A stretch of 25,705 nt of DNA from an uncultured Acidobacteriota bacterium. GTDB taxonomy: Bacteria > Acidobacteriota > Terriglobia > Terriglobales > CAINCZ01. Within the stretch, counting starts at the first letter, position 1. Each line of letters begins with the position of its first letter. Positions 1 through 8,313 of the stretch are shown piece after piece. The DNA lies in assembly GCA_903847195.1 (NCBI GenBank), contig CAINCZ010000166.1, positions 1 to 25,705 of the forward strand, read 5' to 3'. The notes below the pieces were generated by a model. That model made no database searches. It was not told where the DNA came from and saw only the letters and a program-made list of their open reading frames with translations. A program made the translations under genes and the position numbers.

Positions 1-20
1 AGTAGTCCGTCGAGATTCAC
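1..20 (-). CDS. possible start of a leftward gene cut by the window edge
   Basis: On the minus strand a GTG codon at 18-20 is preceded by AGGAG with a 4-nt spacer and opens a frame beginning M-N-L-D-G-L before the window ends. Only six codons are visible, so the product cannot be recognised. It would be divergent from the DUF2007-like gene at 225. A chance Shine-Dalgarno match is quite possible. Confidence 0.15.
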
Positions 21-224
21 CTCACTCCTGGCGGGCGCTACTATGCCAAATTGGATGAGCCGTCTCCTGCCAAGGCCCCGCCTTTCAGAAATTTCCCCCT
101 TCGGCGGGCGTAGACTGTGCTTGCGCGAGCAGGCTGCAAGCGCGCCATGCGGATTCGGCCGGTTGCCGTAGCGCATCGAACTACCTTAGGCAGCGCGGCA
201 AGTTCAGCGGCAAAAGGAGGAGCT

Positions 225-521
225 ATGGTCACTGCTGGTCGGCCTGAAGTTCCTAGTCCGAATGAGAAGCTGGTCAAGGTATTCGACTCGGAGCAGGAAT
301 CCGAGGTCTTTGTAGTGCGTGCCCTGCTTGAGGCTGGCGGAATCGACGTCATCACCACGAACCTCCAGGCTCCGCAGGACATCCTGCCCGGCGTCGGCGG
401 CGTGATCCTCCAGGTGCGGGAGGGACAGGCTGATGCGGCTCGCCAGATGATCGAGGAGTCCCTTGCCGGTGGCGCCGACGCTGCCGAAGAGGCCGAGGCC
501 GCAGGCGAAGCTACTGAGTAG
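225..521 (+). CDS. DUF2007-like small protein (putative signal-transducing protein)
   Basis: This encodes a 98-residue cytoplasmic protein. The start is fixed by a strong ribosome binding site, AAAGGAGGAGCT, directly before ATG 225; the frame is open further upstream, but that part lacks a comparable site and has a non-coding look. Residues about 15-75 show the DUF2007 pattern: LVKVFDSEQESE, then an LLEAGGIDV segment, then GVILQVREGQADAA. The family is described as small proteins of unclear signalling role; no enzyme activity is known to me. The last 20 residues are Ala/Glu-rich and probably disordered. The gene converges on comEC, and their ends overlap by 11 bp inside CTACTGAGTAG. The family assignment rests on pattern recognition alone. 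Confidence 0.7.
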   Translation: MVTAGRPEVPSPNEKLVKVFDSEQESEVFVVRALLEAGGIDVITTNLQAPQDILPGVGGVILQVREGQADAARQMIEESLAGGADAAEEAEAAGEATE

Positions 522-3222
522 TTGCCGTGTGGGCCGAGACCTTGGCTCCGTCGAGCAGAAACGTCAGTGCACCTTCGGTGTCCGTTCGATACGTGAGCGT
601 ACGGGCTGCCGCCACCCGTGCCAGCACCTCGGGCCGGGGGTGGCCAAAGCTGTTCTGCGCGCCGACGGAGATGAACGCGTAGCGGGGATGCACCGCGGCC
701 AGGAACTCCGGCGTAGTTGATGTCCGGCTGCCGTTGTGCGCCAGCTTCAGCACCGTGGCCTGCGGGTCGACTCCCGCGAGATAACGTTCGATCTTCTTCT
801 CCGCGTCGCCTGTCAGCAGCACGGAAGTGGCGCCGTGGCTGATCCGGAGCGCCAGTGAGTCGTTGTTGTGCGGCTTGGTCTTGGGCTGCCAACTGGGCGG
901 CGGTGCCAGTACCTCGAATTGCGCTCCGCCGAAGTCGAATTTCTCCCCGGCTTGGCGGTGGTGCACCTCCACGTGGTACTTCCGTGCCACCTCCAGCACC
1001 GCTTCGAGTTCGGCACTGGCGGCGTTCGGTCCCAGCCAGAATTGCCTCGGACGGAAGTTGGCAATGATCGCCGGCATGCCGCCCAGGTGATCGGAATGAG
1101 CGTGGGTCAGCACCAGGGCGTCGAGCCGGGTAAAGCCACGCGCCCACAAGTAGGGCGAAACGACGTTTTCGCCAAAGTCAAAGGTAGACGAGAACGGCCC
1201 CAGCGAACCCGCCGCATCCACCAGCACCGTCGCTCCCTGCGGTGTCACCAGCAGCGTAGATTCAGCTTGTCCCACGTCGATGCTCGTCACCTCCAGTACA
1301 CCCCGGTTCCATTGCGGATGGGCCATGGGCATCGACAGCCAAACGCTAACGCCTAGCAGAAGCACCAGGCCGGAAACTGCCAAGCGTGCCCGCTGCCGGA
1401 TCAGTAGCATGGCTGCAATCAGAGCGGCTGCGCCTGCGGCAATCGCGAAATGAGTGGGCATCGGCAGGCGCACGTCCGCCAGCTGGAAGCCGTCGAAAAT
1501 CCGCGCCGTTGCGGTGATCGCCGCCAAAGCCCAGGTAGCAATCTTGGCCGGCAAAATCGCCAGGGTCAGCCAGACATACGAAAGACCGATCGCGATGGCT
1601 GCCGCGATCATTACCACGCTCGTCAGTGGCACGGCAACGGCATTGGCTGGCACGCCGACAATCGTGGCGCGGTGAAAGTAGATTGCCATCGGCAAAACCA
1701 GCGCTACTTGCAGCACGGCGGAAATGACCGATACCTCGTAAAGCGCAAACACGGCAGCCAGCGTCCACCGGAGCGCGCCGAGCAACCAACGATTGATGAA
1801 CGCGTTCGCCACGGGCGACAAGTTAGCAATTCGTTCGGTGAGCAATCGCAGGTCGATGCGGAATTGCGCGACCTTCGGCGGAAGGCTCAGGTCATAGGCA
1901 GGTGCTGACAACCAGCGCAGGCCGCGATGAAACGGCTGCGACGTTCTTTCCAGCAACGGGACCGAAAGCGCGGCGATGGCCACAACCGACAGAAAGCTCA
2001 ATTGAAACCCTGCGTCGAACAGCGCCTCCGGGTTCCATGCCAGCAAGGCCAGCGCCGCGGCGCCGATGGAATTCAGCAGTGCCCGTTCGCGGTACAGCAG
2101 GCGGGTCAGCAGGTAGACCGATAGCATCAGCACCGATCGCACTGCCGGCGTGCCCAGCTCCGTTAGCCATGCATATCCGGACGAAAGCAAAACCGTGCCG
2201 ACCGTAGCCAACCCCTCCCCGGCCCGCACATGACGGAAAACCCAGAACACAAAGTAGGCGAAGATTCCGACCTTCAAACCATCAATCACCAGGATGTGAT
2301 ACAAGCCCGTGCGCTGCCAGGCAGCGGTTGTCTGCGCAGCGAGATACGCGCGGTCTCCGAGCAGAATGGCCGCCAGCAGCGCAGCTTGCTCGCTTTCGCC
2401 GCTGCCTCGCAATGAGGCCCCGCTTGGCTCGGGCCAGAGAAGGGAGATCTTTTGTAGCAGGCTGCGGCGAATGCGACTGAGCCAGCGCCCGGCCCGAAAG
2501 CCGGCCACGCCCGGGAGATACTCCACTTTCTTCGCCGCCACAGCTCCGGTTGCCGCGATGCCCTGTTGGCGCAGATAACCGGCAAAGTCCCAAGCCCCCG
2601 GATTCTGGAAGTTGCGCAGGCGGCGAAGCTTCACCGGGACCCTGATGCGTTGACCGTAGGCGAGAGGCTGCGATGTTCGGCGATCGTGGCGAGGCTCTTT
2701 CTGCTCCTCAGCCGTCGTCTCCTCTTCGGGTTGATCGGCAGACTCCGTCGCCTCGTCGCTTCCACGCTCTGTCCCGACGGTGGGACCATATAGGCTCAGG
2801 CGCACGCCGAAACTGAGCGGCACGGTAATGTTATCGCGTGCGAGCGTCTCTACCTGCAGATCAAGCGTCTGCCGCTGGCCAGTTCCGGCGCCATGAACAA
2901 CGCCATCGCGAATCACATATCCGGTGACTGTTACAGGCTGTCCGTCGGTGAACCGTGCGATATCCGGCAGCGATGGATGGCGGTGCACGCCAGCCGCCCA
3001 TGCCCCGGCTGTGACCAGCGAGGCCATTGCCAACGCCCACGCGAACGGGGCACGCCAGTTCTCCGGGCCGCGGAATCGCACCGCGCCCAGCAAAAAAACT
3101 GCGGCTGCCAGGAACCACCACAGCGGCGGACGGCAGAGATAGGTTCCAGCGACTATTCCAGTGGAAAAAGCCACCGCTGCCCAAAACAAGGGCTGCCGAC
3201 CCGGGTTGCAACCCGTCCTCAT
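511..3222 (-). CDS. comEC: ComEC/Rec2 DNA internalisation protein
   Basis: ComEC is the inner-membrane channel that passes single-stranded transforming DNA into the cytoplasm. The 903 residues fit a full three-part member. An N-terminal membrane region with a DUF4131-like soluble domain covers about residues 10-230. A polytopic Competence domain runs from about 280 to 640. A C-terminal metallo-beta-lactamase domain runs from about 665 to 890. The last domain carries the metal motif THAHSDHLGG near residues 705-714, a preceding DVGQAES strand, and later LTGDAE and LAHNGSRTS segments. The middle contains the long helical, Ala/Leu-rich stretches expected of a channel. The start at 3222 lacks a good ribosome binding site, so a somewhat later start cannot be excluded. 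It is the last gene of a leftward group beginning near 5981. No other competence genes are in view, so uptake function is inferred from the family. Confidence 0.95.
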   Translation of the reverse strand: MRTGCNPGRQPLFWAAVAFSTGIVAGTYLCRPPLWWFLAAAVFLLGAVRFRGPENWRAPFAWALAMASLVTAGAWAAGVHRHPSLPDIARFTDGQPVTVTGYVIRDGVVHGAGTGQRQTLDLQVETLARDNITVPLSFGVRLSLYGPTVGTERGSDEATESADQPEEETTAEEQKEPRHDRRTSQPLAYGQRIRVPVKLRRLRNFQNPGAWDFAGYLRQQGIAATGAVAAKKVEYLPGVAGFRAGRWLSRIRRSLLQKISLLWPEPSGASLRGSGESEQAALLAAILLGDRAYLAAQTTAAWQRTGLYHILVIDGLKVGIFAYFVFWVFRHVRAGEGLATVGTVLLSSGYAWLTELGTPAVRSVLMLSVYLLTRLLYRERALLNSIGAAALALLAWNPEALFDAGFQLSFLSVVAIAALSVPLLERTSQPFHRGLRWLSAPAYDLSLPPKVAQFRIDLRLLTERIANLSPVANAFINRWLLGALRWTLAAVFALYEVSVISAVLQVALVLPMAIYFHRATIVGVPANAVAVPLTSVVMIAAAIAIGLSYVWLTLAILPAKIATWALAAITATARIFDGFQLADVRLPMPTHFAIAAGAAALIAAMLLIRQRARLAVSGLVLLLGVSVWLSMPMAHPQWNRGVLEVTSIDVGQAESTLLVTPQGATVLVDAAGSLGPFSSTFDFGENVVSPYLWARGFTRLDALVLTHAHSDHLGGMPAIIANFRPRQFWLGPNAASAELEAVLEVARKYHVEVHHRQAGEKFDFGGAQFEVLAPPPSWQPKTKPHNNDSLALRISHGATSVLLTGDAEKKIERYLAGVDPQATVLKLAHNGSRTSTTPEFLAAVHPRYAFISVGAQNSFGHPRPEVLARVAAARTLTYRTDTEGALTFLLDGAKVSAHTATTQ

Positions 3223-3226
3223 GTGA

Positions 3227-3252
3227 GAGCGAGTCTATATGCGGACTCGCTC
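3227..3252. repeat. 9-bp perfect inverted repeat between rlmD and comEC
   Basis: GAGCGAGTC (3227-3235) and GACTCGCTC (3244-3252) are perfect reverse complements separated by 8 nt. The element sits 4 bp upstream of the comEC start, within the 102-bp gap to rlmD. Neither strand has a T-run, so it is not a classical terminator. It could be an operator, or an mRNA hairpin that occludes the comEC start, but this is inference. Confidence 0.45.
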
Positions 3253-3324
3253 AAAGCTCATGCAGGCCAGGTAAATTTCAGAATTCGGAACATCGAATCC
3301 GTGGGCGCGAATCTCAGCCGCTTG

Positions 3325-4668
3325 CTACCGGACGAGGTGTGTCACGCTTTCCATGTGGAAGGTCTGGGGAAACAGGTCGACCATGTGCATCTGCTCAATC
3401 CGGAAACCGGCTGCGGCCAGCACGCGCAGGTCGCGAGCGAGGTTGGCAGGGTCGCAGGAAACATAGGTCACGCGTGCCGTCTTGAGCCGTGCCAGCCGTT
3501 GCGCAGTGTTCTCGCCCAGTCCGTTGCGCGGAGGATCGACCAAGACCAGATCAAACTCAGCCCCCGGCGCAAGCGACGCCAGGTAGCGCTCCGTCGTTTC
3601 CTGGGAAACGCTGACATTGTCGGGAGCATTCTCGCGCAAGTCATTCGACGAAGACGTGGCTGCCTCCACTGCCATCACGCTTTCAAACTGACGCGCCAAG
3701 GGGACGCTGAACAGCCCGACGCCGGCATAGAGGTCCAGCGCGGAGCGGCCCGTGCGTCCGGCGGTCACCAGCGTCGCGAGCGTTTCGACCATATGGCGGT
3801 TCGTCTGGAAAAACGAGCCGGCGCTGACCCGATACTCGCTCCCCGCGGCTTCGTAAATAAGCGCGCTTGCTCCCAAAGCTTCACGTAGTTCTTCAGGAAC
3901 CTCTTCGCGGACCAACTCGCCGCCGGCGCCACTGCGGAGCACCGCCACTCCGGCGAACTCGGGCATCGCCCGCCGGAAGGCTGTAGCAAAGTCTGCCAGG
4001 CTGCGCTGGGTACGTCGCTTCCATACGCCTTCTGCCAGCGTGACTTCGGCCAGCAGGCGTTCGTCTCGCGCGTCGGCAAAGAGCTCGATTTCCACAATTG
4101 CTTCACTGACCTGTCCTGTGCTGCCAAGTTCCCACAGCACTGTGATTGCCCGATTGATCAGCGGTGAGCTGAGCGGGCACTGCTCAACCGGAAGCAGATC
4201 GTGCGAGTTGAAGCGATAGTAGCCGAGCGCAAATTCTCGCCGTGCCGCGTCGCCCACCGCGCCAACGGAGCTGCGCATCCTTAGCCGCGTACGGTTGCGA
4301 TAGTTCCATGGCGTTGCCGTGTGGGTTTGAATCGGCGGCGGATCGATCTTGGCCAGCCGCTGCACGGTTTCAGCCAGGATTGCTGCCTTGTTTTGCAGTT
4401 GGCATTCATAACTGGCGTGCTGGTATTGGCACCCGCCGCATTTCGTGAAATAGGGACAGGCGGGCGCAATGCGCTCAGGCGATGCGGACACGATGCGCTC
4501 GGCACGCGCGCGCAGCAGGTTGGGCTTGCGTTCCACGACGCTGGCTTCCACGGTCTCACCCGGCAGAACGAAGGGAAGGAACACGGTCGCCCGCTTCCCC
4601 TGATCTCCGGCATCGGTTCGGGCCAGGCCGTCGCCGCCATACACGAGTTTTTCGATCTTCAGTTCCAT
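3325..4668 (-). CDS. rlmD: 23S rRNA (uracil-5-)-methyltransferase, RlmD/RumA family
   Basis: This is a SAM-dependent RNA m5U methyltransferase, probably acting on 23S rRNA. The 447 residues start with a TRAM domain (about 1-60). A [4Fe-4S] site follows, C71-x5-C77-x2-C80, with the fourth cysteine at C164. The spacing matches RumA/RlmD and differs from TrmA, which lacks the cluster. The methyltransferase domain has the SAM-binding LDLYAGVGLFS, the VDPPRNGLG loop and the catalytic cysteine in VTYVSCDP (about C405). The terminal HMESVTHLV holds the family's conserved glutamate. ATG 4668 is preferred because the TRAM domain begins there. An in-frame GTG at 4680 overlaps the upstream stop as GTGA and would add four residues. 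Translation is probably coupled to the upstream gene. The exact target base is not provable from sequence. Confidence 0.92.
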   Translation of the reverse strand: MELKIEKLVYGGDGLARTDAGDQGKRATVFLPFVLPGETVEASVVERKPNLLRARAERIVSASPERIAPACPYFTKCGGCQYQHASYECQLQNKAAILAETVQRLAKIDPPPIQTHTATPWNYRNRTRLRMRSSVGAVGDAARREFALGYYRFNSHDLLPVEQCPLSSPLINRAITVLWELGSTGQVSEAIVEIELFADARDERLLAEVTLAEGVWKRRTQRSLADFATAFRRAMPEFAGVAVLRSGAGGELVREEVPEELREALGASALIYEAAGSEYRVSAGSFFQTNRHMVETLATLVTAGRTGRSALDLYAGVGLFSVPLARQFESVMAVEAATSSSNDLRENAPDNVSVSQETTERYLASLAPGAEFDLVLVDPPRNGLGENTAQRLARLKTARVTYVSCDPANLARDLRVLAAAGFRIEQMHMVDLFPQTFHMESVTHLVR

Positions 4669-4676
4669 TAGGGATC

Positions 4677-5369
4677 TCACATGTAGAACAGGCTCAGTCG
4701 GGGCACGCTGTAGCGCTCGGTCAGCCGCTTGTGCATATACTGCTTAAGCAAGTGATCGATCTGCGGGCCGCTCATCTTCCGCCGGTAGGGTGCCAACTCA
4801 CGCTCAGCTTCGGCGCGAAAGCCAGCCAATTCAGTGTCCGCCGTCGCTGTCATCAGCGACGCCAGCAGCTTTTCTTCCAGTATGGTGAGCCGCCGCTCCA
4901 CGTCTTCCAGGCTGGCAGGCGAAGTAGTCTTCATGCCATCGGCCAGCATGCGCAGAGTGCCGACGGCTTCTTTCATCACATCGCCGGTAGCAGCGGGTGC
5001 AGCGCACGCCTCTAACGCGCCGGCGTTCTGCAAGAGATAGGCAACGATTCTCTCAGATTCCAGGCCCTTGTTGCTGTCGCTGGGTTCGCGCTTGGCGCCG
5101 ACGGCGGCGCCTTGCATCCCTTCGGAAACTTCCAGCACCTGCTGGGCGCAATAGGCCAGGGAGTTGACCTTGCGGGTCTTCTTCGGGCGGGCGGCGTAGC
5201 GGTCAAAAGCCTCGTCGATGCCGCGCAGCACGGCTTCGAGTGGAATACCTGCCGCTTTCCAGGTTTCAATCAGCGCCCAGTCGAGGGTAGAGAGCAGCAC
5301 GGCGGTTCCGCGCCGCTGACAAAACCGCTCCTCGATCTCGCTGAAATAGTTAAATTGATCGGTCACCAT
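4677..5369 (-). CDS. hypothetical helical protein upstream of rlmD
   Basis: A 230-residue soluble protein with no signal peptide, membrane segment or motif that I recognise. The N-terminal part (about 5-85) looks like a compact helical domain, including an IPLEAVLRGIDEAFDRY segment and a conserved-looking NSLAYC. The middle (about 115-150) is Ala-rich. The C-terminal part (about 150-215) is charged and helix-forming, with an EDVERRLTILEEKLL stretch that could form a short coiled coil. The ATG at 5369 follows a weak GUAAGAG site. The stop TGA lies within ATGTGA at the rlmD start region, so the two genes are tightly linked and probably co-transcribed. That link hints at RNA or ribosome work, but this is context only and no function is claimed. 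Confidence 0.8.
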   Translation of the reverse strand: MVTDQFNYFSEIEERFCQRRGTAVLLSTLDWALIETWKAAGIPLEAVLRGIDEAFDRYAARPKKTRKVNSLAYCAQQVLEVSEGMQGAAVGAKREPSDSNKGLESERIVAYLLQNAGALEACAAPAATGDVMKEAVGTLRMLADGMKTTSPASLEDVERRLTILEEKLLASLMTATADTELAGFRAEAERELAPYRRKMSGPQIDHLLKQYMHKRLTERYSVPRLSLFYM

Positions 5370-5414
5370 CTCTTACATGGTAGCGCAAATGGAAGTCGGC
5401 ATTTTCCACTGCTG

Positions 5415-5981
5415 CTATGCCGTGAGAGAGATGCTGCGATTCAGCGCCTGCCCCGCTGCCTGTGATCCCGTCAAATCCGTTAGCTGCGAAAACTCCTGCT
5501 GAAACGTGCTGTACGCTCGCTGCGCGCTGCTGAGATCGCCGGACTGCAGCGCCTGCCCGAGGTCGTTCAGCGTCTCGGTAATCTGGCCGCTCTTGCTGCT
5601 TTGCTGGTGCCGAGGATGGTGGCTGTGCGCCGCTCCACTCCGCACGCTCTGCCGGATGGCTGCGTAGTCCTGCTGTGCGGCCGAGAGATTGCCCGCCTGT
5701 AGATCGGTTGCCAACTGGCTGAACAGGCTGCTGGTGCTCGTCTTCGCCGAGTCCGTCGATGACGTGGAACTCGTTGATGACGAGTCCGTCGTGGCTTTCT
5801 GCGGCAGCAACTGCTGCACCGCCGCGAAGTCGGTTTGCGCCGCCGACAGGTTGCCCGCCTGCAAGTCCTGCCCCAACTGCTGCATGCTCTGCTGGAACTG
5901 TTGCCTGCGGGTGGCGGTCTGTTGCGATCCCAGGCTGGAGAGTGCGCTGAACGCGGTGCTCAGAATTCCCGCGACTGACAT
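5415..5981 (-). CDS. hypothetical protein with three internal 25-residue repeats
   Basis: A 188-residue Gln/Ser/Ala-rich protein. Three related helical units occur at about residues 33-57, 87-111 and 137-161. They share the core L-x-x-[DA]LQ[AS]G[ND]LS[AS]AQ followed by an aromatic and a small helix. The linkers are low complexity: a Ser/Thr run at about 65-86, and a His-rich patch (SHHPRH) at about 120-125. There is no signal peptide or membrane helix. The start at 5981 has a good GAGGGG site, and a TATATT box lies about 40 bp upstream (6019-6024). It is probably the first gene of the leftward group, 45 bp before the next. The repeats resemble a mini-TPR or capping motif, but I cannot name the family. 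Confidence 0.8.
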   Translation of the reverse strand: MSVAGILSTAFSALSSLGSQQTATRRQQFQQSMQQLGQDLQAGNLSAAQTDFAAVQQLLPQKATTDSSSTSSTSSTDSAKTSTSSLFSQLATDLQAGNLSAAQQDYAAIRQSVRSGAAHSHHPRHQQSSKSGQITETLNDLGQALQSGDLSSAQRAYSTFQQEFSQLTDLTGSQAAGQALNRSISLTA

Positions 5982-6312
5982 TTCCGTTCCCCTCGATTCA
6001 ATCCCCGACCCGGGCGAAAATATAGGGCCCGTTCAGGGAAGCTATGCCGGCACGGATTCATAAGCACCCGCGCTGCCAATCGGGCGCACGCTGGCAAGAG
6101 CCTGTTTCAACGAGGGTTAAAGGGAACACGATTCCGGTGCCGGTTTTCTGATGGGCAAACGGTGCCCGGCAACTGGGCAGGCTCTGCCGGGTTGGGCAGC
6201 TCTTGCCGTGCTGGCCCCCGCCCGGGTGCGTGCTAATATTTCGAGATATCGCAAGTGCAACATCGATTCGCTAAATTTGTGCGTTTGGCGCGACTGGCGC
6301 CTGAGGTGAGCC
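5982..6312. other. 331-bp divergent intergenic region
   Basis: This separates the leftward repeat-protein gene from the rightward dehydrogenase. It contains TATATT in leftward sense (6019-6024) and TAATAT in rightward sense (6234-6239), neither with a convincing -35. A cluster of short CCCGGCA/TGCCGGG inverted repeats lies at about 6165-6191. No convincing ORF or known RNA is visible. Confidence 0.4.
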
Positions 6313-7290
6313 ATGGTCAATCTGTTGATTATTGTTACGCACCAGCCGATGATTCAGAAGCAGTATTACGACGCGCTGCGCGCCAAGTATCCTGATTACA
6401 ACATCAACCTGGTGGACCACCATAGCAAGGTCGGTCCCTACATTGCCGACGCCGACATCCTGATGACTTTCGGCCCGATGATGGCCGACCACGTTCTGGC
6501 CGAGGGCAAAAAGGTGAAGTGGGTCCACGCCCTCACCACCGGTACCGACGGCATTGATAACCAGCCCTCGCTGCGTCCGGAAGTAGTTCTGAGCAGCACG
6601 CGCGGCATCCACGGACCGCCGATGACCGAGGCCACGCTGACGTTGATGCTGGCGATGGCCCGCAGTTTCCCCGAGACCGTGCGCGCGCAGGACAAGCACG
6701 AGTGGAAGCGGCCCATGATTAACCTGCTGGACGGCAAGACGGTCGGTATCCTCGGCCTCGGCCTGATCGGCAAAGATACGGCGCGGGTGCTGCACGCGCT
6801 CGGCATGAAGGTCATCGGCGTGGTACGCAAGCAGCCGGCCGATCCCTCCGAACTGTTGAGCTGTGGCGTCGAGCGCCTCGTCACCTGGGACGACCGCATG
6901 AAGGTCATCCCCGAGCTGGACTACGCGATCCTGCTCATCCCTTCACGCCCGGAGACCAAGCGCCTCATCAACGCCGAGTTCTTCGCGGCCATGAAGCCCA
7001 CGGCCCGCTTCATCAACGTCGGCCGCGGTGACGTGGTGGACGACGATGCACTGATCGCCGCCCTGAAAGAGAACCGCATCGCGGGTGCCGGGCTGGACGT
7101 TTTCCATCCCGAGCCGCTGCCCGCCGATTCTCCTTACTGGTCCATGCCCAACGTAGTGATCTCGCCGCACGTCGGCGGCTTCTCCAATGAATACGCGGCG
7201 CGCGCGCTGCCTATTTTCTACGAGAACATGAAGCACTACCTGACGGGCGAGTATGACAAGATGATCAACCTGGTGAAGCACCACCAGTAG
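6313..7290 (+). CDS. D-isomer-specific 2-hydroxyacid dehydrogenase
   Basis: An NAD(P)-dependent oxidoreductase of the D-2-hydroxyacid dehydrogenase superfamily, which interconverts 2-oxoacids and D-2-hydroxyacids. The 325 residues are a normal length. The split substrate domain covers about 1-105 and 290-325. The nucleotide-binding domain holds GLGLIG at 148-153. The catalytic triad is in place: Arg238 in NVGRGDVVD, Glu267 in HPEPLP and His286 in SPHVGG. The start follows a TGAGGTGAGCC site. Overall it looks most like the GhrA/glyoxylate-hydroxypyruvate reductase branch, but the substrate cannot be set from sequence and the neighbours give no pathway clue. It is a single-gene transcription unit ending in strong palindromes. 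Confidence 0.9.
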   Translation: MVNLLIIVTHQPMIQKQYYDALRAKYPDYNINLVDHHSKVGPYIADADILMTFGPMMADHVLAEGKKVKWVHALTTGTDGIDNQPSLRPEVVLSSTRGIHGPPMTEATLTLMLAMARSFPETVRAQDKHEWKRPMINLLDGKTVGILGLGLIGKDTARVLHALGMKVIGVVRKQPADPSELLSCGVERLVTWDDRMKVIPELDYAILLIPSRPETKRLINAEFFAAMKPTARFINVGRGDVVDDDALIAALKENRIAGAGLDVFHPEPLPADSPYWSMPNVVISPHVGGFSNEYAARALPIFYENMKHYLTGEYDKMINLVKHHQ

Positions 7291-7308
7291 AACGCACGTC
7301 GGAAAGCA

Positions 7309-7344
7309 ATTGCCCCACCCTGAGGCGGCTCAAGGTGGGGCAAT
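7309..7344 (+). terminator. perfect 11-bp palindrome after the dehydrogenase gene
   Basis: ATTGCCCCACC (7309-7319) pairs with GGTGGGGCAAT (7334-7344). An inner TGAG/CTCA stem extends the hairpin after one mismatch, with loop GCGG. The T-run that follows is poor (GATCTTT), so it may be a weak terminator or a dispersed palindromic repeat unit. It lies 18 bp after the stop codon. Confidence 0.5.
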
Positions 7345-7378
7345 GATCTTTGGGGCTAACGCTAACTCTTGCCGGGTG

Positions 7379-7414
7379 ACCCACCCTTTCGCCCGGTTTT
7401 GGGGAATGGTGGGT
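7379..7414. repeat. second GGTGGG palindrome in the convergent gap
   Basis: ACCCACC (7379-7385) pairs with GGTGGGT (7408-7414). An overlapping alternative stem pairs CCGGGTG (7372-7378) with CGCCCGG (7390-7396). It lies 12 bp beyond the coaX stop codon and could act in both directions. It shares the CCCACC/GGTGGG core with the neighbouring palindrome. Confidence 0.4.
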
Positions 7415-7425
7415 TAGTCAGTTCG

Positions 7426-8262
7426 CTATTTTCGCGCCGTCTCTTCCCGCCCGCGCCGCTGCGGCTGGTTGCGCTCCCAGATCAGCCACAGGCCTTCCAG
7501 TGTCAGCTCGTTGTTCACTTCGGAGATAAAGCGCGAGTGCTCACCGATCAAGACGCCCAGGCCGCCCGTGGCTACCACTTTCGTGCCAGGTCCCAATTCA
7601 GCGGCCATGCGCTCCAGGATGCCGTCCACCAGTCCGATGTATCCGTAGAAGAGTCCGGCTTGAATGCTGTTGATGGTGTTCGAGCCGATTACGCGCGTCG
7701 GCTTGCGAAACTCCACGCGCGGCAGTCGGGCGGTGCGTTCCACCAGCGCATCGGCAGAGATGCCGACGCCCGGTGCTATCAGCCCGCCGAGATACTCGCC
7801 CTTGGCTGAAATGGCGTCAAACGTCGTTGCCGTGCCGAAGTCCACCACGATGCACGGACCGCCATAGCGCTGGAAGGCAGCCACGCCGTTGACAATGCGA
7901 TCCGCGCCCACCTCGGCCGGATTGTCATAATGCACCGGCATACCGGTCTTGATGCCCGGTTCGACAAACAGCGCCTGCGAATTGAAATACTGCCGGCAGA
8001 CGCCGCGCAGCGTGGCATCCAGCGGCGGCACAACGGATGAAATCACGATGCCCTGAATCGCGGCCACTTCCAAATTCGCCATGGCGAACAGGTTGCGAAA
8101 AAGCACGCCGTATTCGTCGATCGTCTGGGTCTTGATGGTGGCAACACGCCAGTTTGCAACCAACTCGGGCGCAGCCTTCGTTCCGGATTGTTCGGCGGTT
8201 GCGGGCTGTTCATAGACGCCCAGAACGGTGTTCGTATTGCCGACATCGATTACGAGGAGCAT
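7426..8262 (-). CDS. coaX: type III pantothenate kinase
   Basis: CoaX phosphorylates pantothenate in the first committed step of coenzyme A synthesis. It belongs to the ASKHA fold and is unrelated to CoaA. The 278 residues show the phosphate-1 motif DVGNTNT (6-12), the GADR segment at 119-122 used for pantothenate, the phosphate-2 motif VDFGTATTFD (140-149), GGLIAPG at 159-165, and the ATGGLG adenosine motif near the C terminus. Residues about 18-35 form a short extra loop rich in Ala/Gln/Glu after the first strand. The start at 8262 follows an AAGG site. It sits 51 bp downstream of birA in the same direction, a common cofactor pairing, so the two are probably one transcript. Confidence 0.95.
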   Translation of the reverse strand: MLLVIDVGNTNTVLGVYEQPATAEQSGTKAAPELVANWRVATIKTQTIDEYGVLFRNLFAMANLEVAAIQGIVISSVVPPLDATLRGVCRQYFNSQALFVEPGIKTGMPVHYDNPAEVGADRIVNGVAAFQRYGGPCIVVDFGTATTFDAISAKGEYLGGLIAPGVGISADALVERTARLPRVEFRKPTRVIGSNTINSIQAGLFYGYIGLVDGILERMAAELGPGTKVVATGGLGVLIGEHSRFISEVNNELTLEGLWLIWERNQPQRRGREETARK

Positions 8263-8313
8263 GGGACCTTATCTCACTAGAAATTGCCGGCCACTCACCG
8301 GCCAGGTTCAGAA

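Noticed and set aside
41..1147. Long leftward 368-codon frame
   Set aside because: It runs across the DUF2007-like gene and, in a different frame on the same strand, across the comEC 3' end. Its translation is Arg/Gly/Pro/Ala-rich with no motif, typical of a GC-rich shadow frame.
2893..3888. Rightward 331-codon frame antisense to comEC and rlmD
   Set aside because: Both opposite genes are secure by motif; the rightward translation is His/Arg/Gln-rich and looks like a shadow.
5700..5800. Ser/Thr codon repeats in the three-repeat protein as a mobile or CRISPR-like repeat
   Set aside because: The repetition is short, imperfect and in frame, as expected for a low-complexity protein linker.
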